A stretch of DNA of 64,000 nucleotides from Pseudomonas ekonensis (GCF_019145435.1 NZ_JAHSTS010000001.1:1750001-1814000); one strand, 5' to 3'; positions 44,781-54,011 are shown, counted from the first letter of the stretch. The notes: generated by a model from the letters alone, not told the origin. Program-made: numbers and translations.

Positions 44781-44919
44781 GGCCTGTGTGAAAAGCCTTG
44801 AGACGAAGGTCAGGCAGGGCGAAAACAGCCGGGGAAGCGGAGTTTACGGGTTGCAAATGAGCATTCCGAGGCTGTTTTCAACGCAGCATCACCGAGTATC
44901 AATGCTTTTCACACAGAGC
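44781..44919. mobile_element. MITE-like element with IS5-type inverted ends, CTAG target duplication
   Basis: A 139-bp element bordered by near-identical inverted ends (GGCCTGTGTGAAAAGC and, on the other strand, GCTCTGTGTGAAAAGC; 14 of 16 match) and by CTAG on both sides (44777-44780 and 44920-44923). A further perfect inverted pair, GAAAACAGCC (44821-44830) and GGCTGTTTTC (44870-44879), lies inside. There is no transposase gene. The ends resemble those of Pseudomonas IS5-family elements, so it is probably moved in trans. The insertion separates the tssA and dehydrogenase stop codons. Confidence 0.8.
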
Positions 44920-45888
44920 CTAGTGCACGCGCTGATTGTTGAGGCGAGGGGGCAGGTCGAGGGGCGTCAGTACCGGTTGCCCGGAGAAGAACGCCATCAG
45001 GTTTTTCCCCACCAGCTCGACGGTGCCTTGGGTGGCCTCCGGTGACAGCCCGGCGACGTGCGGGGTCAGGATCACGTTGCTCAGGCCTTTGAGCGCATCC
45101 GGCACTTGCGGTTCGTGGTCGAACACATCCAGCGCGGCCCCGGCGATCCGCCGCTGCTCCAGCGCCGCGATCAAGTCGGCGGTGGCGATCACGCTGGCGC
45201 GGGCGATGTTGACGATGAAGCCTTTGGGCCCCAGTGCGTCGAGCACCGGACGGGTCACCAGGTGCTGGGTGCCGATGCCGCCGGGAGTGGCGACCACCAG
45301 GAAGTCCGAGGCCCGGGCCAGTTCGGTCGGGGTCGAGCAGAACGCATAGGGTACGTCGGTGCGTACCTGGCGGCTGTGGTAGCTGATCTCCATGTCGAAG
45401 CCGTTGCCGGCGCGTTTGGCGATGGCCATGCCCACTGCGCCCAGGCCGAGGATGCCCAGCCGTTTGCCGGCCAGGGACGGCCGCATGATCTTGGGCCATT
45501 CGCCCCGGCGCACGGCGGCGTCGCAGCGCGGAATGTCACGCACCAGCGCCAGCAGCATGGCCATCGCATGGTCGGCCACCGAGGAGGCGTTGACCCCGGC
45601 GCCGTTGGTCACGGTGAGGCCCCGGTCGCTGGCGGCCTGCAGGTCCACCTGTTCGTAGCCGGCGCCGATCACGCAGATGATCTTGAGCGCCGGCAGCGCG
45701 GCGATCTCGTCGGCGAAAAGGCCCAGCGGGCCGCGGGTCAGCACGGCGTCGATGCGCGGGCCGTGGGTGGCGATGGCCTGGGCACGTTCGGCGGGGGTGG
45801 GGGCGAGGATCAGGTGAAAGCCCTGTCGTTCGAGGATCGGCAGGTAGTCATTGATGGTTTCAACCAGTACCAGAACGGTGGCGGGCAT
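44920..45888 (-). CDS. D-2-hydroxyacid dehydrogenase (glyoxylate/hydroxypyruvate type)
   Basis: A 322-residue D-isomer-specific dehydrogenase. The NAD-binding motif is GILGLGAVGMAIA (about residues 146-158), with the catalytic Arg in NIARASVI, the Glu in DVFDHEPQVP and the His in LTPHVAGLS. It would reduce 2-keto acids such as glyoxylate or hydroxypyruvate, or oxidise the D-hydroxy acid; the specificity is not decided by the sequence. Its TAG stop codon lies in the CTAG beside the inserted element, and the last residues (LNNQRVH) are normal in length. Confidence 0.9.
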   Translation of the reverse strand: MPATVLVLVETINDYLPILERQGFHLILAPTPAERAQAIATHGPRIDAVLTRGPLGLFADEIAALPALKIICVIGAGYEQVDLQAASDRGLTVTNGAGVNASSVADHAMAMLLALVRDIPRCDAAVRRGEWPKIMRPSLAGKRLGILGLGAVGMAIAKRAGNGFDMEISYHSRQVRTDVPYAFCSTPTELARASDFLVVATPGGIGTQHLVTRPVLDALGPKGFIVNIARASVIATADLIAALEQRRIAGAALDVFDHEPQVPDALKGLSNVILTPHVAGLSPEATQGTVELVGKNLMAFFSGQPVLTPLDLPPRLNNQRVH

Positions 45889-46062
45889 TGCTCGGCTCCT
45901 GTGATCGTCGTCGTGTCGGTCGCGAAAGTCGTGCCAGAGTGCGGATTGCGCAGCGGTTTGGCAACCGCAGGCCCTGGGCTCGCACCAGCCAGTGTAGGAG
46001 CTGGCGCAGGGGCCGGGAGGGCGCTTGGTCAGGCGGTTGCGCCGCCGGGAGCGGGCGCGGTT

Positions 46063-46446
46063 TCAGCTCACGTACTGGGCGATGCCGTTGCCGAACGACC
46101 AGTTCTCCTTTTTCACCTCCACCAGATTGATGAACACGTCTTCCTGGCGCACCGCCAACTGGTTGTGCAGGTGATAGGCGATCGTCTGGTACAGCTGCTG
46201 CTTCTGCTCGACGCTGCGGCCTTCGCTGACCGTGAGCTGGATGAACACCATGCCGTCGCTGCGCGGGATGCCCAGGTACTGCGGGTCGTAGATGAAATGC
46301 GGCCCGTCGTGCTCGGCCAGGATCTGGAAGTTGTCGTGCTCCGGCACGTTGAACGTGCTGCGCAGGGCGGCGTAGATCACCTCGCCGATGCGCTTGGCGA
46401 AGGTGGGGTCGGGATTTTTCCTGATGTCGACGCGAACGAGGGGCAT
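46063..46446 (-). CDS. Tautomerase-family protein
   Basis: A 127-residue protein of the 4-oxalocrotonate tautomerase/MIF superfamily. The N-terminal Pro (after Met removal) in MPLVRVDI would be the catalytic base. Two beta-alpha-beta halves follow (ending EHDNFQILAEHDGPHF and EDVFINLVEVKKENWSFG), which makes it a fused long form. It likely isomerises or hydrates keto/enol aromatic-ring products. An in-frame extension to 46569 was rejected because it would hide the Pro1. It lies 174 bp from the dehydrogenase gene on the same strand. Confidence 0.85.
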   Translation of the reverse strand: MPLVRVDIRKNPDPTFAKRIGEVIYAALRSTFNVPEHDNFQILAEHDGPHFIYDPQYLGIPRSDGMVFIQLTVSEGRSVEQKQQLYQTIAYHLHNQLAVRQEDVFINLVEVKKENWSFGNGIAQYVS

Positions 46447-46509
46447 GGGGCGGCTCCAGGGGGCTTGAGGAACACGGTCGGAATCTCGCCATTGGGTATA
46501 GCCGATAAA

Positions 46510-46521
46510 CACCGATCGGTG
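46510..46521. promoter_or_regulatory. Perfect palindrome CACCGATCGGTG, candidate repressor site
   Basis: A 12-bp perfect palindrome in the 267-bp gap between the tautomerase gene and the small-protein gene at 46714. It lies 64 bp upstream of the tautomerase start. The shape suits a TetR-type operator; no regulator gene is adjacent. The rest of the gap shows no other clear signal. Confidence 0.35.
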
Positions 46522-46713
46522 AGCTTGTTTAAACCTTCTTGTAATCCGAGGTGTTTTCTTGCCTGGCATAAGGACGCAGCCTACAGGCGCGATGCGATTC
46601 GTCCGCTATCCGGCTTGGGCCGAAGGTGAAACCATGAAGCCACACGGAAGGGAAAGGCTCTCCAGGATGGAACAGCCGCCCGAAGGGTAACCGCCAACAG
46701 CCAAGGACGGCCC

Positions 46714-46908
46714 ATGCTTCAGAACAACCGCAAAAACCTGGAACTGGACAAGCTGCAGGTTGAAATACAAAAACTCGGGGCCGAACGAAGCAAGCTCATG
46801 GCGGAGGAAAAAAAGCTGACCTGGGAGGCCACCTTGTATCCGCTCGCGGTCGGGGCAGGGATGCTGACTGCGCTTGTTGCCGCGTTGGGGCTGCTTTTCA
46901 AACCGTGA
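46714..46908 (+). CDS. Small coiled-coil membrane protein
   Basis: A 64-residue protein. Residues 5-36 are a charged helix with heptad Leu/Ile (LELDKLQVEIQKLGAERSKL), followed by one membrane helix (ATLYPLAVGAGMLTALVAALGLLF). The N-terminus has no signal peptide, so it is probably an anchored N-in protein. It has a fair ribosome binding site (CAAGGACGGCCC). The family is not recognised; the next small gene also encodes a membrane protein. Confidence 0.68.
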   Translation: MLQNNRKNLELDKLQVEIQKLGAERSKLMAEEKKLTWEATLYPLAVGAGMLTALVAALGLLFKP

Positions 46909-46977
46909 CGTCGCCACTCCGGCACCGGAGGCTGCATGCCGTACTTATCCCGTTCTCTTCATAAAAAGGACATTCGC

Positions 46978-47163
46978 ATGAACACAGAAAGCCGCAAGGC
47001 CCGAATCGAACACCAGTACCGGGAGGACGCCGGGTTTTCGGGTCGAACGCTGTCCCTGTCCAAAGCCGACATTCGTTCGATGGCGTTTCTTGTCGGGCTC
47101 GGTGCGTTGTTTGCCTTGGTCGGCCTTTCGCTCGGCGCCGTCGTGCTGCGGCTGTTGCTCTGA
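46978..47163 (+). CDS. Small single-span membrane protein
   Basis: A 61-residue protein with a basic N-terminal half (SRKARIEHQYREDAGFSGR) and one strong C-terminal membrane helix (MAFLVGLGALFALVGLSLGA) that ends at the terminus (VVLRLLL). ATG 46978 follows AAAAAGGACATTCGC, a good site; a longer frame from 46936 lacks one. It follows the coiled-coil gene by 69 bp on the same strand and may be cotranscribed. The function is unknown. Confidence 0.62.
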   Translation: MNTESRKARIEHQYREDAGFSGRTLSLSKADIRSMAFLVGLGALFALVGLSLGAVVLRLLL

Positions 47164-47197
47164 CCGCCGGTTCCGGCAGGCTTGCGGTGCTTGGGCT

Positions 47198-47255
47198 TGT
47201 CGGAAAACGACATTTTCCATGTCCTTGGACGACAGTGATTTTGCCGAAAACGACA
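47198..47255 (+). promoter_or_regulatory. Phased CGACA boxes upstream of the serine transporter gene
   Basis: CGACA appears at 47208-47212, 47230-47234 and 47251-47255, two DNA turns apart (22 and 21 bp). Two of the copies form 15-bp patterns with an upstream TGTC (TGTCGGAAAACGACA, TGTCCTTGGACGACA). This arrangement resembles the direct-repeat sites of AraC-family activators, perhaps for amino-acid uptake control. It is inferred from pattern only. Confidence 0.45.
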
Positions 47256-47417
47256 TGCTGGGGATCTGATCCGTACAACCATTCCTCAGCTAAGTCTTTG
47301 CTTCTGCTCATTTATCCCGGAGAATCGCGGCCCTGTTTCGGTTGCGACGTTTCTGTCGGTTTTTTCCGGCGCGTTTTGACCGAGTGGCAAGTGACCGGAA
47401 TGCGGAGATCCGACCGG

Positions 47418-48698
47418 ATGAATGATCAGGCCAATAGCGTCAACGAGCGCTTTGAATCGGCGGCACCAGCTGAACTTTCGAGCTGGAACCGTCAAGACAC
47501 CACCTGGATGTTGGGACTGTTCGGGACGGCCATCGGCGCCGGCACCCTGTTCCTGCCGATCAACGCGGGGCTGGGCGGCTTCTGGCCGTTGCTGATCCTG
47601 GCGCTGCTGGCGTTCCCGATGACGTTCTACGCACACCGGGGCCTGACCCGCTTCGTGCTGTCCGGCCGCGAAGGCGCCGACATCACCGAGGTGGTCGAGC
47701 AGCACTTCGGCATCAAGGCCGGTGCCCTGATCACCTTGCTGTACTTCTTCGCCATCTTCCCGATCCTGCTGATCTACAGCGTCGGCCTGACCAACACGGT
47801 CGCCAGCTTCCTCGAGCACCAATTGCACATCACTCCGCCGCCGCGTGCGGTACTGTCGTTTGCGCTGATCCTCGGCCTGCTGGCGGTGGTGCGCTGCGGC
47901 GAGCAGGTGATCGTCAAGGCCATGAGCCTGATGGTGTACCCGTTCATCGTCGCTTTGGCGTTCCTGGCGGTGTACCTGATCCCGCACTGGACCGGCGGCA
48001 TCCTCACCACCGCCTCGCACGTGCCGGCGCCTTCCGCGTTCCTGCACACGCTGTGGCTGGCGATTCCGGTGATGGTGTTCTCGTTCAACCACTCGCCGAT
48101 CATCTCGGCGTTCGCGGTGGACCAGAAGCGCCGCTACGGCGTCCACGCCGATGAGCGCAGTTCGCAGATCCTGTCCCGCGCCCACGCCCTGATGGTGCTG
48201 ATGGTGCTGTTCTTCGTGTTCAGCTGCGTGCTGACCCTGTCGCCGGAGCAACTGGCCGAGGCCAAGGCGCAGAACCTGTCGATCCTGTCGTACCTGGCCA
48301 ACCACTTCAGCAACCCGACCATCGCGTTCGCGGCGCCGCTGATCGCGTTCGTGGCCATCTCCAAGTCGTTCCTGGGCCACTACATCGGTGCCAGCGAAGG
48401 TCTCAAGGGCCTGATCGTCAAGAGCGGCAAGCGTCCGGGCGCCAAGGCCCTGGACCGCATCGTCGCGGCCTTCATGCTGGTGGTGTGCTGGATCGTGGCC
48501 ACGCTCAACCCGAGCATCCTGGGCATGATCGAAACCATCGGCGGCCCGGTGATCGCGGCGATCCTGTTCCTGATGCCGATGTACGCCATCCGCAAGGTGC
48601 CGGCGATGGCCCGTTTCCGCGGCCAGGCGTCCAACGTGTTCGTCACGGCCGTGGGCCTGGTGGCGATTTCGGCGTTGATCTATTCGCTGGCGGCCTGA
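47418..48698 (+). CDS. sdaC: Serine transporter, SdaC/HAAAP family
   Basis: A 426-residue membrane protein with eleven or so helices, very close to E. coli SdaC along its length (TAIGAGTLFLPINAGLGGFW in part; LAFPMTFYAHRGLTRFVLSG; PVMVFSFNHSPIISAFAV; NPSILGMIETIGGPVIAAIL). It is a proton-coupled L-serine importer by similarity. No serine dehydratase gene follows here, unlike in many sdaC loci. ATG 47418 was chosen; the frame remains open to 47187, but that part has no family likeness. The upstream gap carries phased CGACA boxes. Confidence 0.9.
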   Translation: MNDQANSVNERFESAAPAELSSWNRQDTTWMLGLFGTAIGAGTLFLPINAGLGGFWPLLILALLAFPMTFYAHRGLTRFVLSGREGADITEVVEQHFGIKAGALITLLYFFAIFPILLIYSVGLTNTVASFLEHQLHITPPPRAVLSFALILGLLAVVRCGEQVIVKAMSLMVYPFIVALAFLAVYLIPHWTGGILTTASHVPAPSAFLHTLWLAIPVMVFSFNHSPIISAFAVDQKRRYGVHADERSSQILSRAHALMVLMVLFFVFSCVLTLSPEQLAEAKAQNLSILSYLANHFSNPTIAFAAPLIAFVAISKSFLGHYIGASEGLKGLIVKSGKRPGAKALDRIVAAFMLVVCWIVATLNPSILGMIETIGGPVIAAILFLMPMYAIRKVPAMARFRGQASNVFVTAVGLVAISALIYSLAA

Positions 48699-48712
48699 CC
48701 GGCCCGCGCAAC

Positions 48713-48737
48713 CGGGAGCGGCGCAATGCCGCTCCCG
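48713..48737 (+). terminator. Terminator-like hairpin after sdaC
   Basis: CGGGAGCGGC and GCCGCTCCCG form a perfect 10-bp stem with a GCAAT loop, 14 nt after the sdaC stop. The following TCGTTAA is only a weak T-tract. Confidence 0.65.
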
Positions 48738-48823
48738 TCGTTAACCCATTGATTCCAGACATCCCTCTCCTGAAATAAACGGCTACGCTAGACCGTGCAT
48801 TCGTACTGTCTCGGAGACGTTCA

Positions 48824-49441
48824 ATGGCCCGTGCCCGTCCGCAATTGATCAGCGGCAAGCTGGAAAAACTGCATCCCACCCAACTGACCGTCGGTCTGGC
48901 CGAAGTCGAGGCCAAGCGCCAGCAATGGCAGTCGCTCAAGCGCAAGGAGCGCTCGGCGGCGCTGGAGCACCACTGGTTTCCCTGTGTGCTCGGGCCGGAC
49001 GGCACGCACTACATCGTCGATCACCATCATTTCGGACTGGCATTGCTGCAAGAGGGCGTCAAGCGGGTGCCGTTGCTGGTGCTCAAGGATTTGTCCTTCG
49101 TCGATAAGGTGACGTTCTGGAATGTCATGACCTTCAACCAGTGGGCCCACCCCTATGACGGGCGGGGCGTGCGTCGTCCGTTCGAGGCCATTCCCTCCCG
49201 CATCGCCGATCTGCACGACGACCCTTACCGCAGTCTCGCCGGACAGTTGCGCCGTGCCGGGGGGTACGCCAAGGATGTCACGCCCTACAGCGAGTTTCTC
49301 TGGGCGGACTTTTTCCGCAGCCGCATCGCTGCGGATCAGATGCTTGCGCAGGATGCCAAGCTGCAAGCCCGGGCCATGAAGCTGGCCCGCAGCCAAGAGG
49401 CCCGCTATCTGCCGGGATGGGTGGGGCCGATTGTCGACTGA
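48824..49441 (+). CDS. ParB-like nuclease-domain protein (ParBc_2)
   Basis: A 205-residue protein with the ParB/Srx-like N-terminal domain: LHPTQLTVGLAEVEAKRQQW, then HYIVDHHHFGLALLQEG, which corresponds to the nucleotide-handling loop. It lacks the HTH and dimer domains of a chromosome-partition ParB, so a DNA-segregation role is unlikely; proteins of this kind are annotated as ParB-like nucleases of unknown substrate. The C-terminal part has several Arg/Asp clusters. It overlaps the start of the SulP gene by 11 bp (TTG start inside its end). Confidence 0.75.
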   Translation: MARARPQLISGKLEKLHPTQLTVGLAEVEAKRQQWQSLKRKERSAALEHHWFPCVLGPDGTHYIVDHHHFGLALLQEGVKRVPLLVLKDLSFVDKVTFWNVMTFNQWAHPYDGRGVRRPFEAIPSRIADLHDDPYRSLAGQLRRAGGYAKDVTPYSEFLWADFFRSRIAADQMLAQDAKLQARAMKLARSQEARYLPGWVGPIVD

Positions 49442-51095
49442 ACCTTCGGGCGTCACCGTTTCACCGTCTTGCGATAAGCCGAACCGCTGGCAGGATCTGC
49501 TCGCCGGGCTGTCGATCGCCGGCCTGCTGCTGCCGGAGGCCGTCGCCTACTCAACCATCGCCGCCCTGGCGCCCCAGGCCGGGGTGATTGCGCTGTTCGC
49601 GGGTTTGCTGTGCTACGGACTGCTGGGCACCAGCCGCTTCGCCATCGTCTCGGCGACCTCGTCGTCGGCGGCGGTGCTGGCGGCGGCCACGGCGACGCTG
49701 GCCAACGGCGACCCGCAATTGCGCTCGACCCTGGCGGTGGGGCTGGTGCTGGTCACCGGCGCGCTGTTTCTGCTGGCCGGGGCGTTCCGCTTCGGCAGCG
49801 TCACGTCCTTCATCGCCAAGCCGGTGCTGCGCGGGTTTGCCTTCGGGCTGGCGCTGACCATCATTCTCAAGCAAGTGGCCAGTGTGGTCGGCGTGCACCT
49901 GACGGACGCCAATCTGGTGCGTTTCGCCCCGCAGTTGCTGGAGCAGTTGCCGCAATGGAACTGGTCGTCCGCCGCTGTCGCCGCCGTGGCGCTGGTGCTG
50001 CTGGGAGGGCTTTCGCGCTTTCCCCGGGTGCCCGGCGGCCTGCTGGTGGTGGTGCTCGGCATTGCGGCGGGGCAGTGGCTGAACCTGTCGGATCACGGCG
50101 TGAAGCTGATCGGCGCCATCGACCTGGGCCTGGAGCTGCCCAACCTGCCGGCGCTGCCGTTCGCCGACTGGTTGCGCCTGGGGGAGGTGGCGTTTGCCAT
50201 GGTGATGATCCTGTACGCCGAGTCCTATGGGTCAATCAGCGCCTACGCGCTCAAGCACGGCGACCGTGTGACGTCCAACCGCGACCTGCTGGCCCTGGGC
50301 GCCGGCAACCTGCTGTCCGGCCTGTTCCATGGCATGCCGGTGGGGGCCGGCTATTCGGCGACCTCGGCCAACGAAGCCGCCGGCGCCACGTCCCGCTGGG
50401 CGGGCGGCATCGCGGCGCTGACGGTGCTGATCATCGTGCTGACCGTGCTGCCGTGGATTGCGCTGACGCCGGAGCCGGTGCTGGCGGCCATCGTCATGCA
50501 CGCGCTGGGCAGGGGCTTGAGCCTGCAGCCGCTGGGGCGCTATTTCATCTGGCGGCGCGACCGCGTGCTGGTGGTCTGCGCGGTGACGTCCGTGCTGGTG
50601 CTGGGAGTGCTGGACGGCCTGCTGGTGTCGGTGGCGATCAGTGTGCTGCTGATGCTCAAGCAGCTGTCGGCGGCGGACATCCAGGTGCTCGGGCGGATCG
50701 ACGGCGGCCATGACTTTGTCGACCTTCAGCGCCATCCGACGGCGGCCACCGAGCCGGGCGTGCTGATCGTGCGGCCCGGCGAGGCGCTGTTCTTCGCCAA
50801 TGTCGAACGGATCCTGGGCGGTGCGTTGCGGTTGGTCCGTCATTCGCAGGTGCCGGTGCACACGGTGATCCTCAGCCTGGAGGAGTCTCCTGACCTGGAC
50901 GGCACCAGCCTTGAGGCGATGCAGGAGTTCTTCGTGCGGGTGCACCAGGCGGGCAAGCGGCTGATTCTGGCCCGGCTCAAGCACGAGGCGCTGGCGGCAC
51001 TGGATGCGTTGCCGCAGACCCAGGCCAATGGCGTGATCCTGAGCGGCTTGAGCGTGGACGGCGCGGTGCAGAAGGCGCTCAGTCTGGCTCCCTGA
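49431..51095 (+). CDS. SulP-family anion transporter with STAS domain
   Basis: A 554-residue protein with about ten to twelve helices (early LAGLSIAGLLLPEAVAYSTI; AGVIALFAGLLCYGLLGTSR; KPVLRGFAFGLALTIILKQ) and a C-terminal STAS domain from about residue 435 to the end. It probably moves sulfate or another oxyanion into the cell. The best start is TTG 49431, inside the 3' end of the ParB-like gene, with GGGTGGGG upstream; no ATG or GTG lies near the start of the conserved part. The overlap indicates coupling to the upstream gene. Confidence 0.85.
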   Translation: MSTEPSGVTVSPSCDKPNRWQDLLAGLSIAGLLLPEAVAYSTIAALAPQAGVIALFAGLLCYGLLGTSRFAIVSATSSSAAVLAAATATLANGDPQLRSTLAVGLVLVTGALFLLAGAFRFGSVTSFIAKPVLRGFAFGLALTIILKQVASVVGVHLTDANLVRFAPQLLEQLPQWNWSSAAVAAVALVLLGGLSRFPRVPGGLLVVVLGIAAGQWLNLSDHGVKLIGAIDLGLELPNLPALPFADWLRLGEVAFAMVMILYAESYGSISAYALKHGDRVTSNRDLLALGAGNLLSGLFHGMPVGAGYSATSANEAAGATSRWAGGIAALTVLIIVLTVLPWIALTPEPVLAAIVMHALGRGLSLQPLGRYFIWRRDRVLVVCAVTSVLVLGVLDGLLVSVAISVLLMLKQLSAADIQVLGRIDGGHDFVDLQRHPTAATEPGVLIVRPGEALFFANVERILGGALRLVRHSQVPVHTVILSLEESPDLDGTSLEAMQEFFVRVHQAGKRLILARLKHEALAALDALPQTQANGVILSGLSVDGAVQKALSLAP

Positions 51096-51105
51096 GCAAT
51101 GATTC

Positions 51106-51331
51106 CCTGTAGGAGCGAGCCAGCTCGCGATGGCGGTGTGTCTGCCTGAGAGGGTGCTGGCTGTGCCGGCGCCATCGCCAGCAGGCTGGCTCCTACAGTT
51201 TTCTTTGGCATGCACGGAATCGGCGAACGCCTGGGAATCTGTGGGAGCCGGCTTGCCGGCGATTGCGGTGGGTCAGGCGCTGGAGATGTCGGCTGTGCCG
51301 GCGCCATCGCCAGCAGGCTGGCTCCTGCAGG
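51106..51331. repeat. REP cluster between the SulP and acnB genes
   Basis: Four units alternate in orientation, including CTGTAGGAGCGAGCCAGCTC, CCATCGCCAGCAGGCTGGCT and CTGTGGGAGCCGGCTTGCCG, in the 306-bp gap between the SulP gene and acnB. The acnB terminator lies just after them. Confidence 0.88.
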
Positions 51332-51345
51332 GGAGGTATCGGAGG

Positions 51346-51383
51346 CATAAAAAAACGCCGCCCGTCTCGCGACGGGCGGCGTT
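51346..51383 (-). terminator. Rho-independent terminator of acnB
   Basis: AACGCCGCCCGTC (51354-51366) and its exact complement GACGGGCGGCGTT (51371-51383) form a 13-bp stem around a 4-nt loop. Read on the minus strand, a run of T residues follows directly. It lies just after the acnB stop codon. Confidence 0.92.
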
Positions 51384-51401
51384 CTTCATTGCCTTGCGGC
51401 G

Positions 51402-54011
51402 TTAGGCTTGAACGACAGGAATCTTGGCGTTCGCAGCAGCCTCACGGAACTCGGCGATCTGGTCGAAGGACAGGTAGCGGTAAACGTCGGCCGCCATGCT
51501 GTCGATCTTGCCGGCGTATTCCATGTACTCCTCGACGGTCGGCAGGCGACCCAGGATCGAAGCCACGGACGCCAGCTCGGCCGAAGCCAGGTAGACGTTC
51601 GCGCCGTCGCCCAGACGGTTCGGGAAGTTACGGGTCGACGTCGACACCACGGTGCTGTTCGGCTCAACGCGTGCCTGGTTACCCATGCACAGCGAGCAGC
51701 CTGGCATTTCCATGCGGGCGCCGGCCTTGCCGTAGATGCCGTAGTAGCCTTCTTCGGTCAGCTGGTGAGCGTCCATCTTGGTCGGCGGCGACAGCCACAG
51801 ACGGGTCGGCAGTTGGCCCTTGACCTGATCCAGCAGCTTGCCCGCGGCGCGGAAGTGACCGATGTTGGTCATGCACGAACCGATGAACACCTCGTTGATC
51901 TTCTCGCCGGCAACGCTGGAGAGCAGACGGGCGTCGTCCGGGTCGTTCGGCGCGCAGAGCACAGGCTCTTTGATGTCGGCCAGATCGATTTCGATGACTT
52001 CGGCGTATTCCGCGTCCTTGTCGGCTTCCATCAGCTCAGGGTTGGCCAGCCAGGCTTCCATCGCCTGGGCACGGCGTTCCATGGTGCGCGCATCGCCGTA
52101 GCCTTCGCCGATCATCCAGCGCAGCAGGGTGATGTTGGACTGCAGGTACTCGGCGATGGCCTTTTCCGGCAGCTTGATGGTGCAGCCGGCGGCGGAACGC
52201 TCGGCGGAGGCGTCGGACAGTTCGAACGCTTGCTCGACGGTCAGCTCGTCCAGGCCTTCGATTTCCAGGATGCGGCCGGAGAAGGCGTTCTTCTTGCCTT
52301 TCTTCTCGACGGTCAGCAGGCCCTTCTGGATCGCGTAGTAAGGGATGGCATGAACCAGGTCACGCAGGGTGATGCCAGGCTGCAGCTTGCCCTTGAAGCG
52401 GACCAGGATCGACTCAGGCATGTCCAGCGGCATGACGCCGGTGGCGGCGGCGAACGCGACCAGGCCGGAACCGGCCGGGAACGAGATGCCCATCGGGAAA
52501 CGGGTGTGCGAGTCACCGCCGGTGCCCACGGTGTCCGGCAGCAGCATGCGGTTCAGCCACGAGTGGATGATGCCGTCGCCCGGACGCAGCGAAACGCCGC
52601 CACGGGTCATGATGAAGTCAGGCAGGGTGTGGTGGGTGGTCACGTCGATCGGCTTCGGATACGCCGCGGTGTGGCAGAAGGACTGCATCACCAGGTCAGC
52701 GGAGAAGCCCAGGCACGCCAGGTCTTTCAGTTCGTCACGGGTCATCGGGCCCGTGGTGTCCTGGGAACCGACGGTGGTCATCTTCGGTTCGCAGTAGGTG
52801 CCAGGACGCACGCCTTTGCCTTTCGGCAGGCCGCAGGCCTTGCCGACCATCTTCTGCGCCAGGGTGTAGCCCTTGCCGGTGTCGACAGGCGCTTCAGGCA
52901 GCTTGAACAGGTCGGTCGGGCCCAGGCCCAGCTCGGCGCGCGCCTTCTCGGTCAGGCCACGGCCGACGATCAGCGGGATACGGCCGCCGGCGCGGACTTC
53001 GTCCAGCAGCACCGGGGTCTTCAGTTCGAAGGTGGTGATGACGTCGTCGGTGCCGTGCTTGCACACTTTGCCGGCGTGCGGGTAGACGTCGATCACGTCG
53101 CCCATGTTCAGGTTCGACACGTCGAACTCGATCGGCAGGGCGCCGGCGTCTTCCATGGTGTTGTAGAAGATCGGAGCGATCTTGGAGCCGAAGCAGAAGC
53201 CGCCGGCGCGCTTGTTCGGCACGTAAGGGATGTCGTCGCCGAAGAACCACAGCACCGAGTTGGTGGCGGACTTACGGGAGGAACCGGTACCGACCACGTC
53301 ACCGACGTAGGCGACCGGGAAGCCCTTGGCCTTGACTTCTTCGATTTGCTTGAGCGGGCCGATGGCGCCTTGCTGCTCAGGCACGATGCCGTCACGGGCC
53401 ATTTTCAGCATGGCCAGGGCGTGCAGCGGGATGTCAGGGCGCGACCAGGCGTCCGGGGCAGGGGACAGGTCGTCGGTGTTGGTTTCGCCCGGAACCTTGA
53501 AGACGGTCAGGCTGTACTTGTCGGCGATGGCAGGCTTGTTGGTGAACCACTCGCCGGCGGCCCAGGATTCCAGCACGGCTTTGGCGTGGGCATTGCCCGC
53601 CTTGGCTTTTTCGGCCACGTCGTGGAAGGCGTCGAACATCAGCAGGGTGTGCTTGAGCTGTTCGGCGGCGACGGCGGCCAGTTCGGCGTCGTCCAGCAGT
53701 TCAACCATGGTGGCGATGTTGTAGCCGCCCTGCATGGTGCCCAGCAGCTCGACGGCGCGCTTCTTGTCGATCAGCGGGGATTTGGCTTCGCCCTTGGCGA
53801 CGGCGGACAGGAAACCGGCCTTGACGTAGGCGGCTTCGTCCACTCCTGGCGGAACGCGGTTGGTGATCAGGTCAACGAGGAAAGCTTCTTCGCCAGCCGG
53901 GGGATTCTTCAGCAGCTCGACCAGGCCTGCAGTTTGTTCGGCGTTGAGCGGCTGGGGAACGATACCCAGTGCTGCACGCTCTTCGATATGTTTGCGGTAG
54001 GCTTCAAGCAC
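51402..54011 (-). CDS. acnB: Aconitate hydratase B
   Basis: An 869-residue enzyme, close to E. coli AcnB along the whole length. It starts [20 protein letters not shown] (Met in the protein), with the fourth-domain and HEAT-like N-terminus typical of AcnB, and has the [4Fe-4S] ligands in [10 protein letters not shown] and [10 protein letters not shown]. It isomerises citrate and isocitrate in the TCA cycle, and AcnB proteins also dehydrate 2-methylisocitrate and bind mRNA. A GTG start at 54011 fits the family; an upstream frame to 54059 does not. GAGGG lies 12 bases before the GTG. Confidence 0.96.
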   Translation of the reverse strand: MLEAYRKHIEERAALGIVPQPLNAEQTAGLVELLKNPPAGEEAFLVDLITNRVPPGVDEAAYVKAGFLSAVAKGEAKSPLIDKKRAVELLGTMQGGYNIATMVELLDDAELAAVAAEQLKHTLLMFDAFHDVAEKAKAGNAHAKAVLESWAAGEWFTNKPAIADKYSLTVFKVPGETNTDDLSPAPDAWSRPDIPLHALAMLKMARDGIVPEQQGAIGPLKQIEEVKAKGFPVAYVGDVVGTGSSRKSATNSVLWFFGDDIPYVPNKRAGGFCFGSKIAPIFYNTMEDAGALPIEFDVSNLNMGDVIDVYPHAGKVCKHGTDDVITTFELKTPVLLDEVRAGGRIPLIVGRGLTEKARAELGLGPTDLFKLPEAPVDTGKGYTLAQKMVGKACGLPKGKGVRPGTYCEPKMTTVGSQDTTGPMTRDELKDLACLGFSADLVMQSFCHTAAYPKPIDVTTHHTLPDFIMTRGGVSLRPGDGIIHSWLNRMLLPDTVGTGGDSHTRFPMGISFPAGSGLVAFAAATGVMPLDMPESILVRFKGKLQPGITLRDLVHAIPYYAIQKGLLTVEKKGKKNAFSGRILEIEGLDELTVEQAFELSDASAERSAAGCTIKLPEKAIAEYLQSNITLLRWMIGEGYGDARTMERRAQAMEAWLANPELMEADKDAEYAEVIEIDLADIKEPVLCAPNDPDDARLLSSVAGEKINEVFIGSCMTNIGHFRAAGKLLDQVKGQLPTRLWLSPPTKMDAHQLTEEGYYGIYGKAGARMEMPGCSLCMGNQARVEPNSTVVSTSTRNFPNRLGDGANVYLASAELASVASILGRLPTVEEYMEYAGKIDSMAADVYRYLSFDQIAEFREAAANAKIPVVQA

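Noticed and set aside
44785..45045. 85-codon frame spanning the MITE-like element
   Set aside because: It runs through the inverted ends into the antisense of the dehydrogenase gene and has no ribosome binding site or family likeness.
48824..49441. Chromosome or plasmid partition locus (ParB)
   Set aside because: There is no ParA, no HTH domain and no parS-like repeats; only the small ParB-like N-terminal fold is present.
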